Source of the DNA: Gemmatimonadota bacterium
GTDB taxonomy: Bacteria > Gemmatimonadota > Gemmatimonadetes > Longimicrobiales > RSA9
Assembly: GCA_007126035.1 (NCBI GenBank)
Contig: SLCC01000138.1
Coordinates: 1-54,188 of the forward strand
Direction: 5' to 3'
DNA: 54,188 nucleotides
Positions 1 through 11,100 of the stretch are shown piece after piece. Each line of letters opens with the position of its first letter. Positions within the stretch are counted from its first letter, which is position 1. The position numbers and the translations under genes are program-made. A model generated the notes under the pieces. The model saw only the letters and a list, made by a program, of their open reading frames with translations, was not told the origin of the DNA and did no database searches.

Positions 1-8
1 AGATACCG

Positions 9-45
9 CTCGGAGTTCTGAGAGAAGACCCCCCAGAATTCCGAG
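9..45. repeat. Imperfect inverted repeat at the window edge
   Basis: CTCGGAGTTCTG (9-20) and CAGAATTCCGAG (34-45) are inverted copies with one mismatch, around a 13-base loop. This could be a hairpin past the end of pilC, but neither strand has a T-run after it, so I do not call it a Rho-independent terminator. The arms resemble the CGGAnyT heptads at 14896 and 23542. Confidence 0.5.
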
Positions 46-110
46 AGATTCTGCTTCCCGACAACAGACAATCCCGGAACGATTCAAATAGACAGCAGGA
101 TCAGTTCCTG

Positions 111-1310
111 CTATCCCACGGCCCCGATCATGTCGAAGATGGGCAGGTACATGGCGACGATCATGCCGCCGACGACGCCGCCGAGGAAGACGATCATGAT
201 GGGCTCCATGGCGCTGAGGAGCGCTTCCACTGCCTGGTCCACCTCATCGTCGTAGAAGTCGGCGATCTTGGTGAGCATCTCATCCAGCCCGCCGGTCTGC
301 TCGCCCACGTTGATCATCTGGACGACCATGGGCGGGAAGACGCCGGATCGTTTGAGGGGCTCGGCGATGGTCTCACCGCCGGCGATGCTGGTGCGGGACT
401 CCAGGACGGCGTCATGGATGACGCGGTTGCCGGCGGTGCGGGCGGTGATCTCGAGCCCTTCCAGGATGGAGACGCCGGAGGAGACGAGGGTGCCGAGGGT
501 GCGGGTGAAGCGGGCGACGGCGGTCTTGCGCAGCAGGTTCCCGAAGATGGGTGCGCGCAGGAGCATCCTGTCGATGGCGAGTCGTCCGCCGCTGGTCCGG
601 TAGATGGACCGGACGACGAAGATGGCGGCGGCGATGGCGGCGATGAAGACGTACCAGTAGTTCTGGAGCAGCTCGGACAGGAAGATGACGAACAGCGTGG
701 GTCCTGGCAGGGCCACGCCGGCCCCCTCGAACATGTTCTGGAAGGTGGGGATGACCATGATGAGGAGGAGTGCGACGGCGGCCACGGCCACGAGGAGGAT
801 GACGGCCGGGTAGACCATGGCTCCCTTGATCTTGCGGCGCAGGGCGTCGTTCTTCTCGAGGAAGGTGGCCAGGCGGAGCAGGATGACGTCCAGGATGCCG
901 CCAACCTCACCGGCTGCCACCATGTTGGTGTAGAGGTCGGTGAAGACCTTCGGGTGCTGGCGGAGGGCGTCGGCCAGGGTGTGGCCAGACTCCACGTCGT
1001 GCTGGACCCGTGCGATCGTCTTGGCGAACGTCTTGTTCTCGGTCTGGGTCGCCAGGATGTCCAGGGACTGGACGAGGGGCAGCCCGGCGTTGATCATGGT
1101 GGCGAACTGCCGGGTGAAGATGACGATGTCCCTGGTCTTGATGCCGCTGCCCAGGGACAGGGAGAGGGTCGACTTCTTCTCCTCGATCTTGACCGGTATC
1201 AGCTTCTGACGGCGCAGGAAGCCGGCGACCTCCTCGCGGCTGGGGAGCTCGATCTCGCCCTGCTGCAGGGCGCCGGTCAGGTTGCGGGCGGAGTAGGTGT
1301 ACGTGGGCAT
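111..1310 (-). CDS. pilC: Type IV pilus inner-membrane platform protein PilC
   Basis: This 399-aa protein is the polytopic inner-membrane platform on which the PilB and PilT motors act to extend and retract the type IV pilus. It has the usual length and the two-copy layout of the T2SSF/GspF family. Each copy has a soluble helical part (first motif FTRQFATMINAGLPL near residue 65, second FTRTLGTLVSSGVSILEG near 270) followed by hydrophobic segments (MVYPAVILLVAVAAVALLLI in the middle, PIMIVFLGGVVGGMIVAMYL at the C terminus). It is the last gene of a pilB-pilT-pilC run, 38 bases after pilT. The order and the absence of pseudopilin genes favour PilC over GspF; no pilin gene lies in the window. 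Confidence 0.93.
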   Translation of the reverse strand: MPTYTYSARNLTGALQQGEIELPSREEVAGFLRRQKLIPVKIEEKKSTLSLSLGSGIKTRDIVIFTRQFATMINAGLPLVQSLDILATQTENKTFAKTIARVQHDVESGHTLADALRQHPKVFTDLYTNMVAAGEVGGILDVILLRLATFLEKNDALRRKIKGAMVYPAVILLVAVAAVALLLIMVIPTFQNMFEGAGVALPGPTLFVIFLSELLQNYWYVFIAAIAAAIFVVRSIYRTSGGRLAIDRMLLRAPIFGNLLRKTAVARFTRTLGTLVSSGVSILEGLEITARTAGNRVIHDAVLESRTSIAGGETIAEPLKRSGVFPPMVVQMINVGEQTGGLDEMLTKIADFYDDEVDQAVEALLSAMEPIMIVFLGGVVGGMIVAMYLPIFDMIGAVG

Positions 1311-1348
1311 GGTCTCAAGCCCCCTTCAGCTCGGGTCCCTGTAATCCG

Positions 1349-2473
1349 TCACGCACGCGGGACGGGCTCTCCCAGCAGGCGGAGCAGCTCGACGGGGTCG
1401 GTGGAGTTCCGGAGCGCTTCGTCCTGCGTGATGTCGCCGGCGATGACCAGCTGTGCCAGCGAGTCGTTCATGGTCTGCATGCCGTGCTTCTTGCCGGCCT
1501 GCATGATGGAGTAGATCTGGTGGACCTTGTCATCCCGGATGGTGGCGCGGATGGCCGGAGTGGCCACCATGATCTCCAGGGCGACGGTTCGGCCCGCTCC
1601 CCGTGCTTTGGGGAGCAGGGTCTGTGTGATGACGCCTTCCAGCACGAAGGCCAGCTGGGCCCGGACCTGTGACTGCTGGTTGGCGGGGAAGACGTCGATG
1701 ATGCGGTTGATGGTCTCGGCCGCCGAGTTGGTGTGGAGGGTGGCCAGGGCCAGGTGTCCGGTCTCGGCGATGGTGAGGGCGGCGGAGATGGTCTCCAGGT
1801 CGCGCATCTCGCCGATGAGGACCACGTCGGGGTCCTGGCGCAGCGCGTACTTGAGGGCGGCCTTGAAGGAGACGGTGTCGGCGCCCACCTCGCGCTGGTT
1901 GACGATGGACTTCTTGTGCCTGTGGACGAACTCGATGGGGTCCTCGACGGTGAGGATGTGGCCCGCCTCCTCGCGGTTGATCTTGTCGATCATGGCGGCG
2001 AGGGTGGTGGACTTCCCGGACCCGGTGGGCCCTGTCACGAGCACGAGCCCCTTGGGCCGCTCCGCCAGCTTGGCCACGATGGGCGGCAGGCCCAGCTGCT
2101 GGAAGCTGAGGACCTCGTAGGGGATTACGCGGACGACCACGGTCACGCAGCCGCGCTGCTTGAAGACGTTGCCCCGGAAGCGGGAGAGGTTGGCGATGCC
2201 GAAGGAGAAGTCCAGCTCGTCCTCGGTCTCGAACCGCTTCTTCTGGTTCTCGGTGAGGATGGAGTAAGCCATGTTCATGGTATCCTTGCCCTCGAGCTCG
2301 TGGGTGACGCTCTGGGCGGGGACGATGGCTCCGTCCACCCGGATCATGGGTTGCTGGCCGGCGGTGAGGTGGAGGTCGCTGCCGCCGCGGCGGACGAGCT
2401 CCTCCAGGAGGGCCCGCAGGCCCAGGGTCCGGTCCGCCTGGGCCGGCGGACTCTTCGTGGTGGTGGTGGTCAT
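1349..2473 (-). CDS. pilT: Type IV pilus retraction ATPase PilT
   Basis: This 374-aa protein is the hexameric cytoplasmic ATPase that depolymerises the pilus, driving twitching motility and DNA uptake. An N-terminal PAS-like domain begins with the family motif GGSDLHLTAGQQP (about residue 30). It is followed by Walker A GPTGSGKST (148-156), an Asp box around TVEDPIEF, Walker B VVLIGEMRDLET, and a His box ATLHTNSAAETINRIID. The C terminus carries QTLLPKARGAGR, close to the PilT consensus. The ATG overlaps the pilB stop as ATGA, so the two are translationally coupled. Length and motifs are typical; no key residue is missing. Confidence 0.95.
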   Translation of the reverse strand: MTTTTTKSPPAQADRTLGLRALLEELVRRGGSDLHLTAGQQPMIRVDGAIVPAQSVTHELEGKDTMNMAYSILTENQKKRFETEDELDFSFGIANLSRFRGNVFKQRGCVTVVVRVIPYEVLSFQQLGLPPIVAKLAERPKGLVLVTGPTGSGKSTTLAAMIDKINREEAGHILTVEDPIEFVHRHKKSIVNQREVGADTVSFKAALKYALRQDPDVVLIGEMRDLETISAALTIAETGHLALATLHTNSAAETINRIIDVFPANQQSQVRAQLAFVLEGVITQTLLPKARGAGRTVALEIMVATPAIRATIRDDKVHQIYSIMQAGKKHGMQTMNDSLAQLVIAGDITQDEALRNSTDPVELLRLLGEPVPRA

Positions 2474-4191
2474 TGCCCGGACGTCTCCTTGATGACTTCT
2501 TCAAGCGTGGTGATACCTTTTTCCACCTTCTTCATTCCGTCCATTCTGAGGGTGAGCATCCCGTCTGCCAGGGACTGGGCCCGGATCTCGTCCACGCCGG
2601 CGCCCAGCATGATGAGCTTGCGGAGGTCGGGCGTGGCGGCCATGACCTCATAGAGCCCCTGGCGGCCTTTGTAGCCGGTGCCACCGCAGTCGTCGCAGCC
2701 CTGCCCCTTGTAGAACGTGATCTGGCGCTGTTGGTTGGTGAGGCGGGCGGCGTCCAGGTACTCGTCGCTGTAGCTGGCTTCCGCCTTGCACGTCTTGCAG
2801 ATCCGGCGGACCAGCCGTTGTGCGGTGATGACGTTGAGGGCCGCCGCCACGTTGAAGGGCTCGAGGCCCATGTCGATCATGCGGGTGACGGTGGACGGCG
2901 CGTCGTTGGTGTGCAGGGTGGACAGGACCAGGTGGCCGGTGAGGGCGGCCTTGATGGCGATACCGCCCGTCTCGATGTCGCGGATCTCACCGACCATGAT
3001 GATGTTGGGGTCCTGGCGCAGGAACGCCTTGAGCGCGGCGGCGAAGGTCATCCCGATCTCGTTGCGGACCAGGACCTGGTTGATCCCGTGGAGGTTGTAC
3101 TCCACGGGGTCCTCCGCCGTCATGATGTTGACGTCCTGGGTGTTGATCTTCGAGAGCGCCGAGTACAGCGTGGTGGTCTTGCCCGAGCCGGTGGGACCTG
3201 TCACGAGGACCATGCCATAGGGCTGCATGATGGCGTGCATGAAGTCCTTTTCCGCCTTGGGCTCGAACCCGAACTTCTCCAGGTCCAGGGTCAGGTTGCT
3301 CTTGTCCAGGATCCGGAGCACGATCTTTTCGCCGAAGATCACGGGCAGGGTGCTCACCCGGAAGTCCACGACCTTGTTGCGGACCTTGAGCTTGATACGC
3401 CCGTCCTGCGGCACTCGTCGTTCGGCGATGTTCAGGTCCGCCAGGATCTTGACCCGTGAGGTCAGGGCGGCCCGCATCCTCATGGGCGGCTTCATGACCT
3501 CGCGCAGGGCGCCGTCGATGCGGTAGCGGATGCGGATCTCGTGCTCGTATGGCTCGATGTGGATGTCGCTCGCGCCCTTGAGCACCGCGTCGTTGAGGAG
3601 GCCGTTGATGAGCTTGACGACGGGCGCGTCCTCGACCTGTGCCTGGAGCGCCGCCTCGCTGACCTCCTCCTCCCGCTCCTCGATTACCTCGACCGTCCCA
3701 CCCTCGACGTCGATCTCCTCGAGGAGGTCGGAGAGGGCGTCGTCCTCCTGCTTGCCGTAGTGGTGATCGATCTGCTTCTTCAGGGTGAACTCACCCACCA
3801 CCACTGGCTCGATGTCGTGGCGAGTCAAGAACTTCAACTGGTCCAGGGTCCCGGGGTCGGCCGGGTTGGCCATGGCCACTGTGAGGATGCGGCCGGCGCG
3901 ACGGAGCGGCAGGACCAGGTGCTTGTGGGCTATGTCACCGGGCAGCAGCTTGAGGATCCGGGGATCTACGGGCACCTTGTTGATGTCCACCGCCGGGACC
4001 CGGTACTGGCGGCTCAGCACCCTGGTCAGGTCCTCCTCCTTGAGGAAGCCGAGCTTGATCAGGGAATACCCGATGCGAGTGCCACTCGCGCGGGCATCCT
4101 GCAGCGCGCCCTCGAGCTGGTCCTGGGAGATCAGCCCCTCCCTGAGCAGGATGGTGCCTAATCGATCGATGGCCGTCGTCTGCGTCGCCAT
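2470..4191 (-). CDS. pilB: Type IV pilus assembly ATPase PilB
   Basis: This 573-aa protein is the hexameric extension ATPase that powers pilus polymerisation. An N-terminal MshEN/T2SSE_N domain occupies roughly residues 1-150 (start motif LGTILLREGLISQDQLEGAL). A linker rich in Glu follows (about 155-185). The GspE-type ATPase core carries Walker A GPTGSGKTTT at 332 and Walker B MVGEIRDIETG near 400. A zinc-binding tetracysteine is visible as CKTC (465, 468) and CDDC (499, 502). The latter is diagnostic of PilB/GspE extension ATPases and absent in PilT. Its stop overlaps the pilT start. Confidence 0.95.
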   Translation of the reverse strand: MATQTTAIDRLGTILLREGLISQDQLEGALQDARASGTRIGYSLIKLGFLKEEDLTRVLSRQYRVPAVDINKVPVDPRILKLLPGDIAHKHLVLPLRRAGRILTVAMANPADPGTLDQLKFLTRHDIEPVVVGEFTLKKQIDHHYGKQEDDALSDLLEEIDVEGGTVEVIEEREEEVSEAALQAQVEDAPVVKLINGLLNDAVLKGASDIHIEPYEHEIRIRYRIDGALREVMKPPMRMRAALTSRVKILADLNIAERRVPQDGRIKLKVRNKVVDFRVSTLPVIFGEKIVLRILDKSNLTLDLEKFGFEPKAEKDFMHAIMQPYGMVLVTGPTGSGKTTTLYSALSKINTQDVNIMTAEDPVEYNLHGINQVLVRNEIGMTFAAALKAFLRQDPNIIMVGEIRDIETGGIAIKAALTGHLVLSTLHTNDAPSTVTRMIDMGLEPFNVAAALNVITAQRLVRRICKTCKAEASYSDEYLDAARLTNQQRQITFYKGQGCDDCGGTGYKGRQGLYEVMAATPDLRKLIMLGAGVDEIRAQSLADGMLTLRMDGMKKVEKGITTLEEVIKETSGQ

Positions 4192-4319
4192 TGCTGCCGG
4201 GGCTGTCTCGCGATTCTGTGAGCGTTTGGTGAAGCGCCCGTGGGAGAGGAGTCCAAGCTAGGTGGCATCTGCCCGGGCGGTCAAGTCCTGTGACAACGTA
4301 AGGTGCGGACGGGCCCAAG

Positions 4320-4994
4320 TCACCACCCCGTTCGGATGAGGTCCCGCAGCCTCTCCAGCGTGGCCGGTCCGACGCCCCTGACGGCCAGCAGGTCTTCCGG
4401 CGAAGCGAAGGGTCCGGCGGAGTCGCGGAAGGCCACGATCCTGGCCGCCAGGACCGGGCCGACGCCGGGGAGGGCCTGGAGAGCCGCCGCGTCGGCGGCG
4501 TTCAGGTCAACCACCTGATCGGCTGCCGTCGTAGCGCCGGTAGCTGGGGTGGGGGCGGGGCCGATGGCGACGCCCGCGGCTCCCTGCCTGGTCTCGGGCC
4601 GCTGTGGCAGCGCCAGGTGTGGCGACACGAGCTCGAGCAGTCGCTCGCCCACCCCGGTGACCCGGGTCAGGTCTTCGGCCCAGCGGAAGGGGCCGTTCTG
4701 CTCACGGTCTTCCACGATGCGCCGGGCCAGGGCCGGCCCCACTCTGGGCAGGCGCGCCAGCTCGGCCTGGGGCGCGGTGTTGGGGCCGATGCGCTCCCCG
4801 GGCGCCAGCGGCTGCCGCATCCGCTCCGCCTCCGCCACTGCCTGGGCGGTTGCGGCGATGTGGGCCGCCAGGTCCACCTCCTCACCTGGCGGCTCGACCC
4901 GCTCGGGCAGCGTGGCCAGGCGCACGGCCGCGCTCAGGAACAGGAGCCCGCCGACGAAGGCCAGCGCCCGTCGTTCATCACTCGTCAGAGTCAT
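4320..4994 (-). CDS. ComEA-like membrane-anchored double helix-hairpin-helix protein
   Basis: This 224-aa protein has one N-terminal membrane segment (ALAFVGGLLFLSAAVRLA) and two ComEA-type helix-hairpin-helix modules. The first centres on LPRVGPALARRIVEDR and TGVGERLLELV. The second centres on DLNAADAAALQALPGVGPVL and RGVGPATLERL. Such HhH pairs bind duplex DNA without sequence specificity, and ComEA receives incoming DNA during transformation. ComEA usually carries one such module, so the duplication is notable. I start at the ATG at 4994, preceded by AGGAGAGG; an upstream in-frame TTG at 5021 has no such site. It lies upstream of pilB on the same strand, separated by 128 bases in which I see no clear promoter or terminator. 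The context supports a role in competence, but a general DNA-binding role cannot be excluded. Confidence 0.75.
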   Translation of the reverse strand: MTLTSDERRALAFVGGLLFLSAAVRLATLPERVEPPGEEVDLAAHIAATAQAVAEAERMRQPLAPGERIGPNTAPQAELARLPRVGPALARRIVEDREQNGPFRWAEDLTRVTGVGERLLELVSPHLALPQRPETRQGAAGVAIGPAPTPATGATTAADQVVDLNAADAAALQALPGVGPVLAARIVAFRDSAGPFASPEDLLAVRGVGPATLERLRDLIRTGW

Positions 4995-5159
4995 GGCCTC
5001 TCCTCGAAGGCTGATCGGCAAGGCGCCCGGTCCGGTCCCTTTCCGATGGCCTCCTCACAGACCAGACTACCACTTCGGTGTCCGGGAGCGAATAGCGGAA
5101 CCGGCCAGGATGAATGCTGGCTGGGCGGGCCTGGTCTCACCGAGCGCGGGAACGGTGCG

Positions 5160-8100
5160 CTACGTTCCCGCCTGCATGTTGAACTGGCCGAAGAAGCCGA
5201 GCTGGAACTGACTGGATCCCATCTGGGTGCCGACGTAGCTGCGGCGGTCCACGTAACTGGCCTGGAGCCCCACATCCACCTGGGAGACGAGGGTGGAGAG
5301 GGTGAAGTTCATGCGCCTGTTGGTGTGGTCCATGAACGGGGTGCAGGTCACGGGCTGCACATGGAGGCCGGCGGTGCGGCACTGTCTCTCCCAGTTGGAG
5401 TCGACTGACAGGGACAGGCGGAGCGGCTCCGGGAAGGTCCTCTCCGCCAGGCCGAAGGGCGCCTTGAAGCGACCACTCAGGTCGAGCCCGTGGGATGCCC
5501 GGTCCTCCTCGGTGAGGCCGGTGGGGTCGCGGCCGTCGCCGGTGTTGAGGGCCGTGATGTAGGACAGCGCCAGCCCGTTGGCGAAACCCAGGCGGACCTC
5601 TATGGGCACGGTCGTTATCTGCCGGTCCCAGTGCCGGTTCACCTCACCGGCCAGGAGGGTCCGGCGCTCGCTCCGCACATAGCCGGTGGCCAAGGACCAG
5701 CGCCGAAGCAGAACCTTGAGGGGCTCGGGGACGGGGATATCCCGCCAGCCCAGCTGCACGTCGGGCCACGATCGCTCGGTGAGCGCCCGGCGGCCCTGGT
5801 AGAGGTCGAGGAAGTCGCTCTCCGACTCGCCGTAGGCCACGCCCAGCTCGAAACCGCGTCCCAGCCGGACGCCGGAGCGCACGCGGAACGAGGCGTGGTG
5901 GTGGGCCATGACTGCGGTGTCGGCGCCAATGACCCTGACGCGCTGGAATCCGCCCAGCCCCAACTGGTATTCCAAACCCGGCTCCACCAGCTGCCGGTCG
6001 AAGCGGGAGCCGACGCCATCGGTCCAGCTCAGCTCGATGGGCCGGATCGGCTCCACCAGGGCCAGGACGACGGCGGCCAGGCCGACCGGGGCCGCGGATT
6101 CGTCTCCTGCTCCAGGCGCCAGGGCGGCCTTGAGCGCGCCGCCAGGCTCGAAGATCACGCCCCTGGTCAGCCGGCTGTCGGTGTGCATGCTGCGCTGGAG
6201 CTCGGCCTGCGGGGAGCCGGCGCCATATCCCAGCCCGATGAAGGCCGGGTCCCGCCGCTGACCGAACCGACTGCTCCACGTCACGGAGGGGCGGAGCCAG
6301 TCGGCGATGATGGGCCGGAAGGCGGCGTCGGTCGTGACCATCCGGTCCCGTTCCCAGCCGAGGCCCAGGCCGGCGACATCGAGCTGGGCCTGGCGCAGGG
6401 CCTGCCGCTCGAACGCCACGGGCGTGGCTCGCTCCGGGTCCAGCAGGTCGCGGCCGGTGGTGACCGCCGCCCGGGCGGTGAGGGATTCCAGGGGCCGGAA
6501 GGCTATGTTCGCGCCGCTCTCCATGCTACGCCGTGGCGACTCGAAAGGCAGGACGTCGAGATCCTGCGGGCTGCGAAGCACCCGCTGGTACCGCCAGGCC
6601 CGGGCGTCGTGGCCCAGGTAGGCGGTGTTGAATCCCACCCGCTCAGGCGTCAGGCGTAGCCGCGCGCCCGTGAGCCGGTCGAAGAACGTGCTCTCCTGGA
6701 CGCGCCGTGGCGCCAGCCACGCCAGGGCCTCCCGGACGAAGCCGGGCACCAGGCCCAGCTCCATGTTGACCACCCGCCGGTCCACGTCGATGCCGGCCTC
6801 GACGGCGTCCAGCTGGTTCGAGCTGGTGACGGTGTTGTCGGTGGCCCTGACATGGCTGACGCGGAGGGCGGTGCCATCCACCAGCGCGGCGACCAGGGGG
6901 TGGTCGGAAGTGGCGGTCCGTCGGAGACTGACCGTCACGCGGCGCCGGGTGGAGCCGGTGTCCCTCAGCCCTGGCAACCGGTCCGACATGATGTCGGTGC
7001 CCTGGAGGTAGATGGGCTCGAGGCCGGTGCGGAGATACGTGACCGTCACCGGCATGGAAACGCCCCACGACTCCGGCGTGAACCGACCCAGCTCCGCGGT
7101 GGCGTTGACCACCAGCTCCTCCTGGGACTGGAAGGTGGCTGCGTCGCTGAGCTGGCGGAAGCGGCCGCCCCGGTTCTCGAACATGGCGCTGACGCTCAGG
7201 AAGCCGCCCGCCTCCAGGTCCATGGCCACTCGACCAGCCACGCCCAGGTCGCGGACGCCACCACCGAGCCGCAGGTCGTTCAGCCAGACCTCGCCGCTGG
7301 TCTCGCCGGTGCGGCGGTTGTAAACCGCGAAGCTCATCTCCCTGACGGCCGCCAGGTTGGGCGCACGGGCCCGGTCCTCCAGGACGATGCCGTGGGTGGC
7401 CTCCTCGTTCCAGAGGATGACGGGGCCGCCGCTCGGCTGCTCCGCCAGCAGCCGCTCCGCCTCCGCCTTGAGGCTCATCCACTCGTCGAACTCGACCACC
7501 CGCTCGGGTAGCCAGTCCTCCGGGACCACACCCTTCGGGTCCCGCACCCTCTCGAGCGGCGTCTGGTAGATGTAGTAGTTGCGCGCGTCGGTACCCACCT
7601 TCAGGAGGAGGCTGTGGTCTCCGTTTCGGCCCCACTCGCCGGACCGGGGCACGGCCCAGAACCGGATCTGTTTGTAGTCCAGGAAGCTCCTGGGCTGCTG
7701 CGGGTAGCGGAAGTACACCTCTGCCCGGTCGCCGCCCAGGAGGGAGGTCCAGCCCAACCGGAGCCCCTTCTCGTTGAACTCCACCGCCCCGGCGCCCAGC
7801 GCGGAGCGGGGGTCCTGGACCTCCTCCTCCACGCCCGGCGGAGACTGATATGCCGCGCCGTCCGTGAGCCGACTGACGGGCGCGACCCGCACGGTGGTCA
7901 GGCCCGCACCCGCGCCCGGCAGGTGGCCCGTGATCCCACTCACCACGCCCGCCTCGTCCCGCTTGGTCCAGCGTGACCCGCCGATCCGGAACCGGGCCAG
8001 GGCCAGAGTCCCCTGTCCCGAGGAAGGCCGGACCACGGTGACGCGCATGTGCTGGATATAGCGCCACGTGGCCTCGCTGGCCCCGTGCATGGCGATGGCG

Positions 8101-11100
8101 TCCGGGCCGCGGAGCGGGACGCGGTAGAGGCGGAACCGGGTGCCCGTGGCCCCCTGGTCCCGGACCACGTACGGTGACAGGCGGGACAGGGGTATGACGT
8201 ACCGGAACGCCGGGCCATCGAATGGGTCGAGGACACCGTTGCCGTTCAGATCCTCGGTGTCCCGTCGCCCGTTGTTGACGGTGCAGTTGGCCCGGACGTC
8301 GCCCAGCGGTACGGCGTTGAGCCGGTCGGCCTCGCATGGCTGCCCCCATAGCCCGAGCCGGTCATCGTCGGGGCCCCAGACCTCCCGGTTCGCCAGGCTG
8401 GCCTCCTCGTCCAGCACACCCAGGCCCCAGGGCCGGCCCAGGGCGTCCACTCCCGAGGTCTGGTAGTTCTCGTCGAAGTAGAAGGCGTCCTCGCTCACCG
8501 TCCCGATGTCGATGACCAGGATGGCGTCGTCAGGCCAGTTCACGTGGGGGGCCGCGTAGAACTCCAGGTACTCGGAGCGGGACAGGTCACGGCCGGTGGT
8601 GGACAGGACGGTGGTGATGGAGCGCCAGTGCGGCGGCGGGTCGGGCGGCCGGTCCGCCGCCATGGTCAGGTGGAGGACGCGCTCGGCCACACGGGCGCCG
8701 GCGAAAGCGATCTGCTGGTCTATCTCCTGTGCGGTCAGGAACCCCACCTCCCGGCCCGCCTCCAGGTAGCGGTCCTGCCAGACCAGGGAGGCGGCGTTCC
8801 GGGGTGTCAGCGGCCACGGCAGCTCCGGCACGCCGCTGGCGTCCTGGGGCGCGCTGCCCAGCCGCCACTCGAAGGGCTCCAGGGACAGCCGGATCTCGTC
8901 GGTCGCCTCGAAGTCATCCAGGTAGGTGTGCCCCCGTCGATTGGGCTCGGGTGCCGAGAGGGCCAGCTCGCCGCTGAGGTCGAGCCGGGCCACGGAGTCG
9001 GCGCGGAGCAGCGGCATGGCTCCGAGGGCGCTGGCCAGCCAGTCGGCGTGCACGGCGAGGCGGCCGCTGAGCCCGCCGATCATGAGGGCCCGGGGCGCCA
9101 TCCCCAGCTGGGGCCGGCGCAGCATGGCCTGCTCCGACTGGTAGAGCCCCACCAGGCTCACGTCACCATAGGCGCCCAGGGGCGAGCGGGCGTGGAGGCC
9201 CACCACCGTGGTGGGGGCGATGTCGAAGAGGGACTGCTGCTCCCAGGTCGCCCGGATGGCAGCGTCGGCGTTGGCGCTCAGCGTGGCCTGGTGGTCCAGC
9301 AGCGTGACCAGCCCGATGTCGTAGTCCAGGACATAGTCCACGCCCCGCACCAGCAGGCGGTCGTCCACCGTGATCCGCTCCGTACCGGGCCGGATACCGA
9401 AGGCGCCCAGATTGAAGCTGCTGGGCAGCCCCTCCATCTCGATCCGGTAGCGGAAGTTCAGCCGGAACCTGCTCCCGCCCCGGCGCACCACCGGGTCCGG
9501 CGCGTCATAGATGACGGTGTTCGCATCGACTCCCAGTATGGTTGCCGTCTGCTCCGCGGTCAGTCCCTGGGCGGGAACGGGCGGCGGGCGGGCAAAGGGT
9601 TCCAGCGTGGGGAAGACGATGAAGGTGCCTCGCACGGCCGAGGTCCCGGCGCCGCCCAGCTCCGCATCGGGCCGGAAGAGGCGGGCTGCGTCGATACGAT
9701 CGGCCGGGGCGTGGTTGTCCAGACCGAACAGACGGAGCAGCGGGAGCTGGTCGCCCGCATGCTCCTTGAACGTGATGCCGCCAGCCTCGTGGCCCAGGGA
9801 GATGACCAGGTCCAGCGTGGCCAGCTCCACCTCCGCTGAGCCGTCCAGCCGGTAGACCTGGTGCATCTCCCACGGCCAGGTCGGCTGCCCGGGCTGGTGC
9901 GTGGCCACCGGCGCACGGACCAGCAGCAACTCCGGCGTGTCGCCCGGCGGCCTCGCCTCCGGCTCCGGGTCGCCCATCACCACGCCCGTCTCCGTCACGT
10001 ACCCCGCCGCCAGGGCCTCGTCGTCACGGAGCGGCGCCCGCAACGCCAGCCACAGGCCGCTGGGGTGCACGTAATAGTCCCGCCCCGGCTCCAGAAGGCG
10101 GAACAGCCCGCTGTGGCGACGGCTCCGGTCGGCGGTCACGGCGTCCGCCAGGAACTTGCCCGCCTGCGCCTGCTCCACGTAGCTGGTGGCGATCACGCCC
10201 TCGTCACGGAACACCACCAGCCGGTTCGACCGGGGCCGCGCCTCCGCCGCCACATCGCCACGGACCAGCTTCAGCACGTCCACATGCGGGTATCCCGCGA
10301 TCAGGGACGGGTCCACCAGGAAGAAGAACTGGCCCGCGGCATAATCACCATCGTCCAGCACCCGGTCCTGCTCCTGGACCAGACCGCGCTGGCCCAGGCC
10401 GCCGAGCCGGAACTCCCGGGACGCTATCTCACCTCGCTGCTGCGCCCAGACCGCCTCGACCTCCGTGGCACCGGCCTGCGCCACAGCCTTGAACCCGAAG
10501 TTCCCCGCCGGTATACCCTGGGTCAGGAAGCGCGACGACGGCAGACCTATGGCCACGTCGCCCATCTCGAACCGCTGGAGGAGCTCACCGTCGGCGCCCT
10601 GGTAGTAGACGCTGATGTTGTTCGCCGTGTCGAACTCCCGGCGCTGGTCGTAGTCCACGTCGATGTGGAAGCGCTCGGCGATGGAGCCGCCGACCTGGAC
10701 CCCGAACTCCACGTCCGGCCTCAGCTGGGGCATCAGCGGCGGACGACACGTCAATGGCAAGGCAGGGTCGCACGGCCGGTACTGGTTCCACGAGCCCCCG
10801 ATCCCACCCCGGCCCTCGACCCGGAGGGTGAGGTCGGTGGCCTGCTGGACCGCCTCCGGTAGCTCCAGGTCCAGGAACCCCCGGGGCGCCTGCGGCGTAT
10901 CCCCGATCGTGTCACGCAGCGGCGGGGCCACGTTGGGAGTGTCCACGACCATCCGGGCGTCTCGGGGGTATGCCAGTTGACGGGCCGACGACGGCGGACG
11001 GCGGAAGCCGGCCCGTCGGCTGGACACGTTGGTCGGGGATGACTGATGGAGTGGCTTGAGACCGAGGCGAAGCGGCGGCGCGCGGTCCTGGAGGGCGGCG

